This document shows, piece after piece, positions 9,690-20,000 of a DNA stretch of 64,000 nt. The stretch covers positions 248,001 through 312,000 of the forward strand of contig NZ_CP080095.1 of NCBI RefSeq assembly GCF_019428685.1. Reading direction: 5' to 3'. A program made the translations under genes and the position numbers. The stretch is from Paraburkholderia edwinii (GTDB taxonomy: Bacteria; Pseudomonadota; Gammaproteobacteria; Burkholderiales; Burkholderiaceae). The notes beneath the pieces are model-generated. The model saw nothing but the letters and a program-made list of their open reading frames with translations, had not been told where the DNA came from and searched no databases. Within the stretch, counting starts at the first letter, position 1, and every line of letters begins with the position of its first letter.

Positions 9690-10390
9690 TGCCCGAACTC
9701 ATTTGAGATGGGTGCGAGCGGTACGGAGGGCTGCTCATCGAGCGCCCAGAAGTCGACCTTCAGTTCGACCCGGCGGCTCGCTTCCTTGGACTCCTTTGTG
9801 GAATTAAATGAGTATCCGCCGACAAGGAAGAGGTCACGGATCTGGGCTTTTTGTGCAATGCTCAATGGTATTTCGTCCTGACTTGGTAGAGCGAAAAGCG
9901 CGCAAACTACGCGTCGGCTGCGATCAAGGCTCAGCCCCAAGTTGTATAGATAGCTGCCATCCTGGTCGGTAAACCCTTCCACGACGATGCGACGAATCCA
10001 TTTCCTGCCAATATCTGTCTGTTGCGCCTTCAGAAGAACCGGTACGTAGTTGCGTAGGAATGTCGCCCCGCTGGTTGAGATGTCTGACCTTCCACTATCG
10101 AACCGGACGATGTCGCCGAGGTCGATTCGATAAGTGGTTTCGTTTACCTTTACCTCTGGAAACCGCCGCGACACTTCCTTGATTTGGGCCATTAGTTCGC
10201 GGATATCCGTTTCGCGCTGTACCTTCCGCTGCTCAACGGACGAAACGCTCCGCGTGACGGTGATAAGTGTGGCGGCCATGACGACCAGGAACAGGGTCAT
10301 CAGTGCGGACATCAAGTCTGAAAAAGAAATCCAGAAAGGACTTTCGCCATCGGACCTGCCGGGGCGTTTGATTACGATTCGTGGAAACAT
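9680..10390 (-). CDS. zorB: ZorB, MotB-like stator subunit with OmpA-type domain
   Basis: ZorB (236 aa) pairs with ZorA to form a proton-driven inner-membrane motor anchored to peptidoglycan. One N-terminal transmembrane helix (residues about 20-42) begins FWISFSDLMSALMTLFLVV and carries the membrane-embedded Asp expected of the ion-binding residue in MotB/ExbD-type subunits. A coiled segment follows, then an OmpA/MotB-like peptidoglycan-binding domain from about residue 80 with VEGFTDQDGSYLYNLGLS and DRSRRVV. Its start is 5 bp from the zorA stop, and its stop overlaps zorC by 10 bp. Length and layout match ZorB. An ordinary flagellar MotB is unlikely given the neighbours and the absence of flagellar genes. 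Confidence 0.9.
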   Translation of the reverse strand: MFPRIVIKRPGRSDGESPFWISFSDLMSALMTLFLVVMAATLITVTRSVSSVEQRKVQRETDIRELMAQIKEVSRRFPEVKVNETTYRIDLGDIVRFDSGRSDISTSGATFLRNYVPVLLKAQQTDIGRKWIRRIVVEGFTDQDGSYLYNLGLSLDRSRRVVCALFALPSQDEIPLSIAQKAQIRDLFLVGGYSFNSTKESKEASRRVELKVDFWALDEQPSVPLAPISNEFGQCS

Positions 10391-10394
10391 GGAC

Positions 10395-12626
10395 TCACGC
10401 CGCGCGCTTCATGCGCTGAAGGGCAATACCGAGCTCCTGGACGACGCCGGTCAGCTGCTGGACTCCGTGACCGAGATGACGGTCCGTCTCTCCGATGGTC
10501 TGACGCAGCTGGTTCGTCATAGCGTTGCCAAACTGCTCGAACGACTCGGTAAGTGTCTCATTGACGCCGTTCAAATATTCGGTGGCCTGCCGTTCCGCCT
10601 CGCGGAGCGTTTGCACAATCCGCTCAAGGTCCGTGAGCATGGATTGGGTCAGCCCAGCCTCTTTTCCAGCAGACTCGACGAGCCCCTTCAGGATGCCAAC
10701 ATATTCCTGGACGGTCTCACGGGTACGGTCATACTGCTGGAATGCCTGAGTGACCGTTGCGGACGCCGACTGGAGCACTGAAGTGGCGCGCTGCAAGTCG
10801 CTCGCAACGGCCGCTGATTTTTCGAACACGTTAGCAACAGAAGCGCCCGCGGTTTCAAACCGGTTCGCCGCCGAACTCATGGTTGCCGCACCGTTGTTCA
10901 TTCCATCGATTGCCCGGATACTGACAGTCTGAAGCGCGTCGATATTGGCTTGCGTCCGCGCAGACAGGCCAGTAACCGCTTCGATCATCACTTTCAGTTG
11001 TGCGGATAGGTTGGCAACCACTTCTTCGGTGTGGAGAGCAAGCGCCTCGTTCCGAGCCTGTTCCTGAGTGGCGGCCGCGTCCCGTGTTGCCTGTAACTGG
11101 GCCACAGAAGCGGATATTTCCTCCAGAACGCGGCCGACTACATCGCTCATCGTCTGGCTGTTGGCCTCCTGCTGTTTCGCGGCATCGACGCCCAGATCGA
11201 CCGCAAACTGGCGCATCTGCGCAGCCATCATTTCCTGGTGGCCCGAGAGGCCGGTGATGATTTCCTCGGTTCGGCGGCCCAGCGACTCATTGCGCTGCTG
11301 TTCCTGCAGCGCTGACCGACTCCTGCTGTCCGCGAGGCTCTGGAGCGTCTCGTTGACACGCTCCATCACCTGACCAACGGTGTCGTCCATCACTCGCCTG
11401 GACTTGCTGTGCTCGTCGGCAACCAGTTGTCGGAACTCATTTACGAAGTCCCGCATTTGCGCGGTCATCAGCTCCTGGTTTGCGGATGCGTTTGTAAGGG
11501 CCTCCTCAAGCCTTCTAGTGACCTGAGTCGACGCGTGCTCGTTGGTTCTGGAGATGTCGCCCAGCAACTGTTGCATGGAATTCTGAACCGCCTGCATGGC
11601 GCCCAGTGACCGCTCAATCTGTTCGCTCGCTCCGCGCATCTGACCGCCAAAGGTGTCTTCGAGCTTGGCCATAAATCCCGCCAGCATCGATTCGAGCATG
11701 CTGCTGACAGCCTCCCCGTTTCCACGGCTGGTCTGCTCCATCGCATCGGTCATCCGCTGGAGCGGCGCAGCGAGCGTCCTGTTAATGGTCTCTCCGATGT
11801 GTTCCCCGAGCATCGTGGATGCCTTCGCCTGCGCTTCAATCTGGCGCTCAACCAGATTCGTCATCATGCGGCTCAGATCTTCCACCATCGCATCTTTGAG
11901 CTGAGCCGCGTGCGCCTCGCTCTTTTCGGAAGCGTGAACAAGTCGCGCGAGATATTCTTCTCCCGCTCCTGTGTTGTAGAGCGAGTCAATCGCATGATTC
12001 AGTTTTTCGACCAGACCATATAGGTAAGCGAGCGTCAAACGGCTCAAAAAGGTGACGGCCATGGCACAGCAAATTGCGACGGCCGAGGCAATGAATGCGT
12101 GGGAAACTCCGGCAAGGAGCGGCGTGAGACCGGAAACCGCTTTGGTCGGGTTCGACGGGTCAAACCCACTCAAGCCCTGCAGAAGGCCCGCGAACGTTCC
12201 AATAATTCCGAGCCCTGTCAGGATGCCCGGAAGGTGCCGCGCGAAATCATCGAACAGTCGAGCATCTACCAATACATCTCGCGTGAAATAGGTTTCCGCT
12301 GGCAGCGTCGCCCGGGTCTCTGGGGTCCCATTGGCTGTGCGGCGCAACGGATGAAGGGTGTCCCGATATTCCAGCCAAAGGTGTTTCAGCGGTGCACGAT
12401 TAAAGTGTTTGCCGACCTCGTCTGGGTCCGGATGCAGGCCCGCGCTCCTGACTCCGCGAATTACCGCGCGGAGTTGCCACCAAACTTGCGAGCCTTTACA
12501 CACATACCCCGCAACGAACAGGAGGGTAAGCAGCAAGACGAGGCAAAAAACGGCAAGAGGGAAGCCGGACAGCTCGCGCAGAGCTGGATTGAAGGTCGCC
12601 AGAAAACTTGCAAGCCCGTCGGTCAT
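10395..12626 (-). CDS. zorA: ZorA, MotA/ExbB-like motor subunit with long coiled-coil tail
   Basis: ZorA (743 aa) is the MotA-like subunit of the Zorya motor. Three hydrophobic segments are visible: residues about 15-42 (FPLAVFCLVLLLTLLFVAGY), about 125-150 (GILTGLGIIGTFAGLLQGL, the typical MotA/TolQ/ExbB pore helix), and about 165-205 (LLAGVSHAFIASAVAICC). From about 230 to the C-terminus the chain is almost entirely predicted coiled coil, rich in Ala, Glu, Gln and Arg. This fits the long intracellular tail that ZorA projects into the cytoplasm and that is held to transmit the infection signal. It is the first gene of the operon. The region upstream (12.63-14.2 kb) should hold the promoter, but I see no convincing -35/-10 pair. 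Confidence 0.9.
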   Translation of the reverse strand: MTDGLASFLATFNPALRELSGFPLAVFCLVLLLTLLFVAGYVCKGSQVWWQLRAVIRGVRSAGLHPDPDEVGKHFNRAPLKHLWLEYRDTLHPLRRTANGTPETRATLPAETYFTRDVLVDARLFDDFARHLPGILTGLGIIGTFAGLLQGLSGFDPSNPTKAVSGLTPLLAGVSHAFIASAVAICCAMAVTFLSRLTLAYLYGLVEKLNHAIDSLYNTGAGEEYLARLVHASEKSEAHAAQLKDAMVEDLSRMMTNLVERQIEAQAKASTMLGEHIGETINRTLAAPLQRMTDAMEQTSRGNGEAVSSMLESMLAGFMAKLEDTFGGQMRGASEQIERSLGAMQAVQNSMQQLLGDISRTNEHASTQVTRRLEEALTNASANQELMTAQMRDFVNEFRQLVADEHSKSRRVMDDTVGQVMERVNETLQSLADSRSRSALQEQQRNESLGRRTEEIITGLSGHQEMMAAQMRQFAVDLGVDAAKQQEANSQTMSDVVGRVLEEISASVAQLQATRDAAATQEQARNEALALHTEEVVANLSAQLKVMIEAVTGLSARTQANIDALQTVSIRAIDGMNNGAATMSSAANRFETAGASVANVFEKSAAVASDLQRATSVLQSASATVTQAFQQYDRTRETVQEYVGILKGLVESAGKEAGLTQSMLTDLERIVQTLREAERQATEYLNGVNETLTESFEQFGNAMTNQLRQTIGETDRHLGHGVQQLTGVVQELGIALQRMKRAA

Positions 12627-14245
12627 TTGGTACCCGTAGGTTTGATCCGGACGCCTCGCGACGGCACTGATCAGTAGTGCAACGCGCGTACTTGCGCCTT
12701 ATGCGCAGGCGTCCGGTGTCAGTTCTTTCGATTTCCCATGAGTCACGGGTGGGAATCCTTTTTATCGCCTTTTTTCGCGTATTGTTTCTGCTTGCTCAGC
12801 AGTTGTCCCGCGCAATCAACCAAGATTCCGAATTTTTAGAACTGTTGGTAGATTCGGCGGCAATTCGACCGTTTGTAGTGGCCGCGCCGAGCGATTATAA
12901 GGTGTTAAACAGGCGATGTGATGCCAGGTTATGTCACAAATGAATACGCTGACATTTGCGCCAGTACGTGCCATGAAGAGGAGACTATAGTCGTCACGGA
13001 CGTATGCAAATCGCATGTAACCCTCAGTACTCACCCGATTGCAGAAATTCGGTCACGGCTTTCCAGGGTTCTCCTCTTGCGACGACGATTCATCGATCTA
13101 ATTGTCGAAGTTCGAAGTCCATACCGCATCAAAGAGCGTCGACATGATCTCACCGACAGCCCGACAAGATAGAGAACCGCACGACGCGGTCGAAAGTCGT
13201 TGAATGTAGTTGATATGCACGATCGTCGCCCGGCGTCATGCGGCAACAAGAATCAAATCAGCAGCAGGTTGAACTTCCGATGACGCGCTGACGCTGGACA
13301 ATACGTCGCTCGCTTAGACCGCCGTATCCCATTGGACTCCGGCAGCATCTCGTCGAACCAGGTGACACTAGGACGGACCTCCGTTGCATCGGTCATGTTG
13401 GGGCAGCGCGCGGAGTTGGTTACCGTCCAGCTCGTAGGGCGTTCGCGGCAGCAGTGCGTAGGACTCTCGACAAAAAACAAAATCGGCGATTCAATCGATC
13501 GTAAAAATCGGGCACGGTGCTGCTCCGCCAGTGTTTTCGCAGGTCGTCGACATTCAGCGTGGCTCCTTTGGCGCACACCACTCTTGAAGCGATAGTGGCG
13601 ATTGCTCGATGCGCGGCATTCGGCTCGGCCTCCACTACTTACATACCTCGCCATTCCTGGCCATCCCTAGACGAGATCGCGATTGCATGTGTCGGCAATC
13701 GCCCGCCGCTCTGCGCTGTAGCGCGCAGACGAGCCAGTCATCGCGTCGCGAACGGTCAGGATTTCGTTTGGTCGGAGTTGCCTGTGACGACCGGAAAAAC
13801 AACGCGCTTTGCGGCCCAAGACAGTGATCCGTTCCGGTGGAATAACGACGGTCATAACTGATGAATCTGATGAAGGCGGTGTGCTCCAATTTAGGAGTGT
13901 TTCATCGGAAGGCCTATTTCTTTGCGTCACTGATATCAAGCTCCTCTCGAAAAAAATAATTGCTATCCTCCGAGGGAGAGATCGAGTTCTCTAACCGAGC
14001 GACATAAAAACAAGTTGATTTAGGCAACAATCACGATGGATGGAGCGCCTGATCTGTTGCACGGACAGTAGTTAAAAGAGGCCTGCGATGCAGTATCAAT
14101 CAGTATGGCAATTGACTCTCGCGCCTGAAAGCTTCAAAGATACCGTGACGGATCTAATGCGCCTCGCATCAACAAAGCGATATTGAGCAAGGCGCCAAGT
14201 TTTGGTCGCCGCATTGCTAACGAAATATCACACCAGGAGGCTGAC
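12627..14245. other. 1.6-kb gene-poor spacer between divergent Zorya and Wadjet operons
   Basis: No open frame here looks like a real gene. Short frames on both strands (60-130 codons) have no ribosome-binding sites, no recognisable domains and unbiased codon use. Part of the stretch (about 12.83-13.0 and 13.9-14.1 kb) is AT-richer and must contain the promoters of zorA (leftward) and jetA (rightward). A possible 32-codon peptide starts at ATG 14088 and ends just before jetA, but there is nothing to support it. The stretch may hold decayed sequence left by acquisition of the two operons. Confidence 0.5.
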
Positions 14246-15766
14246 GTGCGGTTGATAACGGACAACGCTGACTTGTTCAAACACGTGACTGCCGAAAAAG
14301 CACGCTTATACCGCGCCATTCTCGACGTCTTCGCGACAGCAAAAAGGCAATATCGATTGCAATTGCGGCCGGACGAGATAATGGACGAGGCAGCGTGGCC
14401 TGATGAAGTGCCGAGATCCGAAGATCTCAACCTGGCGCTTGCCCAGCTTTCCGAATGGGGAAACCTGCAATCGCAGCCAGACACAGCGCGAGTATCGACG
14501 CTAAACGATTTCTACAGGGCCCGCTTCCTCTATCGGTTATCCGCAGGCGGCGAAGCCATCGAAGCCGCGCTTGCAACTTTCAGCCAGAGCCTTCGACGAA
14601 AAGCTGAACTCCAGACTGTTGCGCTCGAAGACATCGCTTCACGGTTGAGCGCCCTTCTGATTCTGCTCAACGATAGCCATGACGAACTGGACGTGCCAAA
14701 GGTTCATGAGATATTGCGTGACCTCGTGCAGGTGTTCGAGAAGCTTGCCGACAATGCACAGGCGTTCATGGCGGGTGTCGCGCGAAGCATGGAACTGCAC
14801 CAAGCGGAAGCGAATGTCGTGGCCAACTACAAGCGTCGACTCATCGACTATCTGGAACGCTTCCTCGGCGATTTAGTTCACCGCTCGGATGCAATCGCAG
14901 CGATGCTTCAGCAGATCGCTCCCCGTATCAACTCCGCCTTGCAGCAGGTAGCAGAACGAGAGGCACGAGACGCCGCGCCTGCGGATGAGCTTGAAGCCGC
15001 GGAAGAACGCACACGTCGTTGGCGAGAATGGCTTGACCGATGGAAAGGGCTGCGTGGATGGTTTTTGGCGAGTGGTCAAGTACCGCCGCAAGCAGATCTC
15101 CTTCGATCGAGAGCTCGCGCAGCCATCCCGCAATTGCTCGGCGCAATCGCTGCGATCAACGATCGTCGAAGCGGCCGCAGCGACCGTTCTGCCGATTTCC
15201 GCACGCTCGCCGGCTGGTTTGCCGCGTGCGAAAGCAACGAGGCAGCACATCGTCTCGCACGTGCGGCATTTGCACTCAACCCCGCACGACACTATTCGAT
15301 TAATCCGATCGCAACCGAAGATGTGCCGGCAAGCACATCATGGGCTGATGCACCACCGCTTGAAATCACCCCTCGTTTGCGCGAGTACGGGGAAATGGCG
15401 CCGCGCGGCCCGTTGCCGAAAGTACGAGATCGAAGCGCCGAACGAGCATTGCTATCAGTGCAATTCGCCGAAGAATCGCGCCAGGTTGAGACCGCTCGAC
15501 AACGGCTTGCGACGGGCCGGCAAAAGCGGCTCTCCGACCTTGGCGAACTTAACACTACAGAGTTCAGCCTCTTTCTCAATCTTTTGGGCGAGGCTTTGAG
15601 CGAGCAGGCCGATCCGGACACTTCAGTCGAGCGGCACACGGGAGACGGACTTTTGCTGATTCGTCTTGAGCCGCTCGAACGAGGCTCATTTGCGCGAATT
15701 CATACGCCGGCTGGCACTTTCAGCGGGCGAGATCACCTGATCACCATTACGGAGGTTGACGGCTGA
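14246..15766 (+). CDS. jetA: JetA, DUF2397/TIGR02677-type Wadjet subunit
   Basis: JetA (506 aa) is the kleisin-partner, MukF-like subunit of a Wadjet type II complex, which cleaves circular plasmid DNA after loop extrusion. The start is set by a perfect AGGAGG at 14235-14240 placed 5 bases before a GTG at 14246. An in-frame TTG at 14183 has no ribosome-binding site. The N-terminus (DLFKHVTAEKARLYRAILDVF) is the characteristic opening of TIGR02677 proteins. The middle is helical (FEKLADNAQAFMAGVARSM, then DYLERFLGDLV). Its TGA stop overlaps the jetB ATG by one base, so translation is coupled. Family assignment is by recognition and by the four-gene order; subunit roles are taken from known Wadjet/MksBEFG homology. 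Confidence 0.9.
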   Translation: MRLITDNADLFKHVTAEKARLYRAILDVFATAKRQYRLQLRPDEIMDEAAWPDEVPRSEDLNLALAQLSEWGNLQSQPDTARVSTLNDFYRARFLYRLSAGGEAIEAALATFSQSLRRKAELQTVALEDIASRLSALLILLNDSHDELDVPKVHEILRDLVQVFEKLADNAQAFMAGVARSMELHQAEANVVANYKRRLIDYLERFLGDLVHRSDAIAAMLQQIAPRINSALQQVAEREARDAAPADELEAAEERTRRWREWLDRWKGLRGWFLASGQVPPQADLLRSRARAAIPQLLGAIAAINDRRSGRSDRSADFRTLAGWFAACESNEAAHRLARAAFALNPARHYSINPIATEDVPASTSWADAPPLEITPRLREYGEMAPRGPLPKVRDRSAERALLSVQFAEESRQVETARQRLATGRQKRLSDLGELNTTEFSLFLNLLGEALSEQADPDTSVERHTGDGLLLIRLEPLERGSFARIHTPAGTFSGRDHLITITEVDG

Positions 15767-17043
15767 TGAACCGTGAAACTCGCAGGCCGCATCGCTCCCA
15801 GACGGCAAGCAGCCAGCATATCGGCGAAATGCAAGCCCGTCAGCAACGCGAAGATTTCCAGAGTGCTTTGCGAGCCTTGCTGATGCGGCCGCTCCTCGCG
15901 CCTGGGGATCCGGGTTTCACAGCGGTGCGTCGACAGGCCGACAAGCTCCGTGAGTGGTTTACTCGTGAGACCGGATGGGGATTGGTCGTCGAGCGCGACG
16001 GCGCCCGGCTGTATAAGCGACCTGCGGACACACAAGATGCGACACGCGGTTTGCCAGACTTCGATCGTCGGCGCTATGTGTTGTTATGTCTCGCATGTGC
16101 GGTGCTTGAACGCGCGAATTTGCAGACCACGTTGCGCGAACTTGGCGAGAAGCTAATGGAATTCTCGTTAGAGTTTGACCTTGCTCAACGCGGCTTTTCG
16201 TTCACGTTGACGAGCGCTTCCGAGCGACGCGAACTGGTGACGGTTTGTAAACTACTGCTCGACCTGGGCGTTTTGACACGAGTAGCCGGCGACGAAGACG
16301 ACTTCATTCATTCCCAGTCCCCCGATGGCGATGCGCTTTACGATGTTCAGCGCAGAGCGCTATCGGGCATGCTTGCGGCGGTACGTGGCCCGTCCACCTG
16401 GACGCGCGAGGAAGCGCCAGTCAGCTCGCAAGAGCGCCTGAATGCGTTGGTCTCCGAGCACGTACCCGACACGGAAGAGGGACACCGTACCGCCATACGC
16501 CACGCGCTGGCGAGGCGCCTCCTCGACGACCCGGTTGTCTACATGAAATCGCTCGATCCCGAGTCGTTGAGTTACTTCACATATCAACGCGGCGCGATGG
16601 CAGTGAGATTATGCGAAGCGACCGGACTCGTCGCCGAACAGCGAGCCGAAGGCCTTGCATTGACGGACGACGGAACATTGACGGATATAGCGATGCCGGC
16701 CGAGGGCACGGAAGCGCATGTCACGCTATTGGTTGCCGAGTACCTTGCGACACGCGCAAAACACGAACCCGGCTCCGGCGAAACAACATCAGCAGCCGTT
16801 GTCGCATTCATCCGCGACGCGAGCGTCCACCATGGCCACTACTGGCGCAAGTCTGCCCGTGAACCTGGTGCCGAGGACGTTCTGGCTGCCACAGCGCTCA
16901 CCAGGCTGGAAAACCTTCGACTGATCGAGCGCAGCGGCGATCAAGTATTACCCTTGCCAGCCATCTGTCGTTTCGCAATCGGCGACGCGCAGATTCAGTC
17001 GAACGTGCGCGAAGCTGGTCCCTCAAACAATACGTTGCTTTAG
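15766..17043 (+). CDS. jetB: JetB, DUF2398/TIGR02678-type Wadjet subunit
   Basis: JetB (425 aa) corresponds to the MukE-like winged-helix subunit of the Wadjet SMC complex. The N-terminus (QREDFQSALRALLMRPLLAP) and the block GWGLVVERDGARLYKRP are typical of TIGR02678 proteins. The blocks RRYVLLCLACAVLERANLQTT and a later YFTYQRGAMAVRL also fit that family. The start overlaps the jetA stop (TGATG) and jetC begins 5 bases after the jetB stop. No enzymatic motif is present, as expected for a structural or DNA-contacting subunit. Confidence 0.9.
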   Translation: MNRETRRPHRSQTASSQHIGEMQARQQREDFQSALRALLMRPLLAPGDPGFTAVRRQADKLREWFTRETGWGLVVERDGARLYKRPADTQDATRGLPDFDRRRYVLLCLACAVLERANLQTTLRELGEKLMEFSLEFDLAQRGFSFTLTSASERRELVTVCKLLLDLGVLTRVAGDEDDFIHSQSPDGDALYDVQRRALSGMLAAVRGPSTWTREEAPVSSQERLNALVSEHVPDTEEGHRTAIRHALARRLLDDPVVYMKSLDPESLSYFTYQRGAMAVRLCEATGLVAEQRAEGLALTDDGTLTDIAMPAEGTEAHVTLLVAEYLATRAKHEPGSGETTSAAVVAFIRDASVHHGHYWRKSAREPGAEDVLAATALTRLENLRLIERSGDQVLPLPAICRFAIGDAQIQSNVREAGPSNNTLL

Positions 17044-17047
17044 CATC

Positions 17048-20000
17048 ATGAGTGAACACGATAATTTTCCCGCACCGATTGCGAACGGCGTTCAGACTCT
17101 TCCTGAACCGTCTCTGGAACGCTGGCAGCCCTTGCGTGTGGGTGTGCTGGAACTGTTCCATTACGACAGTGAGGAGTTCTGGTTCCACGACGGCCACCTT
17201 CTGCTTCGCGGCAACAACGGCACGGGCAAGTCTAAAGTTTTGTCACTTACCCTTCCATTCCTGTTCGATGCGAACTTGCGGCCCAATAGGGTCGAGCCCG
17301 ACGGAGACAGCGGGAAGAGGATGGCATGGAATCTTCTTGTGGGCAGTTACAAACGGCGCATCGGATACACGTGGATCGAGTTTGGCCGCAGGGATCGGGA
17401 AGGCCAAATGCACTATCTCACGCTCGGCGCAGGCCTATCGGCTGTGGAAGGCAAGCCAAGTGTAGACGCATGGTTTTTCATGCTTGCCGGCGGATTGACC
17501 GGAGGCTCTCGCATCGGCAGAGATTTCTGGTTGACTAACCAGCAAGGCACCGTACTCACTCGTGATCGGCTACGCGAGACGATCGATGGGCACGGCAAGT
17601 TATACGATAACGCTGCCTTGTATCGTCATGCCGTCGACGAGCGATTGTTCAATCTGGGCGAAAAGCGGTACGACGCACTGATGGATACGCTCATTCAGCT
17701 GCGGCAACCTCAGCTTTCACGCAAGCCCGACGAGGCCGGGCTCTCACATGCATTAACAGAAGCACTTCCACCGATGCCGCAAGCGCTCTTGACCGACGTA
17801 GCAGAGGCGCTCAATCAACTGGAAGAAGACCGACAACAACTGGACAACATCAAAGAGTTGCATGGCGCCGTGCAGCACTTCAATCGTCGATACGAGCGCT
17901 ATGCACGTATCCAGAGCCGTCGGCAAGCCCGGGAATTGAGACAGGCGCAGACTGAATTCGACAACGCGAGCCAGTCGCGAAACGCTGCGCATGACCACCT
18001 TGAAGCCGCGCAAGCGGCGGAGATAAATGCAGTCGAGAAACTCGAGGCGGGTCAGTTGCTAAAAGGGGCCGCACGCGCACGGCTTGAGACCTTGCAATCG
18101 AATCCAACCATGCAAGATGCCAACCGGTTGGAGAACGCAGAAAAGGATCTCGAGCGTCGTAACGCCGATGTGACGAAAGAAGAGGAAGCAAGCTCACGGG
18201 CGAGCCAGCTACGGGACACCGAGGCGAGACGAACAAACGAATACGTTGAAGAAGTGCGTTCGAAAGGGGCGTTTCTCATCAGGGCGCGCGGCAGCTACCT
18301 GACCTATGCGGAGACAGCTCGGCTCGCGCGCGAAGTCATGGGCAACATCCTGTTGACGACCGATCCCGCTCACGTCGCGTCTATCAATGATCGAGAATTC
18401 GACCAGGCTGCGGTCGGTCTTCGAAACGCCACAAGCGGGCGGCGCGATGCAATCAAAACCTTGAAAGATCGCATTCGCGATGTGGAAAAGGCACAAGTCC
18501 GGTTACGTGAGGTGCAACGAAGCGTTGAAGAAGCCAAGTTCGATGTACAGGAGGCGACCGAACGTCGGGCCGATGCCGATATGGAGGCGGAACGCACCGG
18601 GCAGACACTCGTAGATGCTTGGGTCGCTTACAGTGCAAGCCTACAGCAACTGGAATTCGATTCGGACCAGCACATTGCCACCTTGGCCGACTGGGTTGCC
18701 AAACCCGACGGCGAGAACCCTGCCAGAAAAGCGCTGCAAGGCGCTTACCAGCATCGCCAGACGCAATTGGCATCGGCGGAGGCCGATCTGGCGAGAGAAC
18801 GCCAGATGCTCAGGGCTCGAGTCGAGGAACTTGAGAACGAACGCGCAGAGTTGAACGCTGGACGTGACCCGGCGCCTCCCGCGCCACATACGCGCTCCGA
18901 GCAAATGCGAACGGCACGCTCCGGAGCGCCTTTTTGGCGCGTGGTCGATTTCAAGGACAAGCTGGACGACGCACAACGGGCCGGCCTGGAGGCCGCGCTC
19001 GAAGCGTCGGGATTGCTCGATGCATGGGTAGAGCCTGACGGACAAGTCTCTCTGGCGGATGGAAAGCCGTGGCTTGACAGCCACTGGAGCACGCGGCCCG
19101 TTACGCCTGCCGAAAATTTGGCTGACTGGCTGCAATCAGATTGTGGCCCTGAGACGCCTGTGTCTGCCGAAACAGTAGAAAGGCTTCTGCGCGGCGTCGC
19201 ATGCGGGCAAGACGACGATGCGGCCTGCGAGGCGTGGGTTTCCCCATCAGGTCTATTCCGGCTAGGTCCTCTTAGCGGAGACTGGAGCAAACCACAGGCA
19301 CTTTACATCGGACAGTCAGCGCGCGCCAAAGCTCGTGACCTACGCCTGGAAGCGATTCGAGCGGAGATCGCCCAGCTCGAATCTATGCTCGCGCGCGTGA
19401 TGCTTGATCTCGACAATCTTCTGGTACAACGGTCACGCGCAGCGCTCGAATTGTCGAGTGCCCCGGCAGATACCGAATTGCTTGCCGCAATGCAGAGCGT
19501 GGCGGTGGCGATGCGCGATTTCATGTCGGCAAGGGCACGCCTGGATCGGGTGGAGGCGCAGTGCCGCGAGGCAGAGGATCATTATCGCGCCGCAAGCGAC
19601 AGACTGGCTCGAGATGCAGAGGATTCCCGCTTGCCAACTAATGAAGTAGAGCTCGCGAAAGTTGAAGAGGCTCTGGTGTACTGCATGGACTCACAAAATG
19701 ACATGCTCAGCCTCATAAGAGAATGCCGGAGACTCCAGATGGATCTCGAGCGCCAGCGAGCTCATATGCTGGAATTGGATGACCGATATCAGGAAAGCCT
19801 CGAAAAACTGGCATCGGTCCGGCAAGAAGCTGAAGAGCTGCGCACGCGGTTCGAGACGTTAAAGGAGACTATTGGCGTCGTGGTGGCGAGCCTACGCGCC
19901 AAGCTAGCTGAAGCACGAAATGCCGTGGACGAAAGCGAGCAGGCGGAAAGGACACTAAGCGATCAGCGCCGCGTGGCTGGCGAACATCGTGCAGCCGCTG

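Noticed and set aside
13253..13654. 133-codon minus-strand frame in the Zorya-Wadjet spacer, considered as a transposase remnant
   Set aside because: No transposase motif could be matched and competing frames are equally long.
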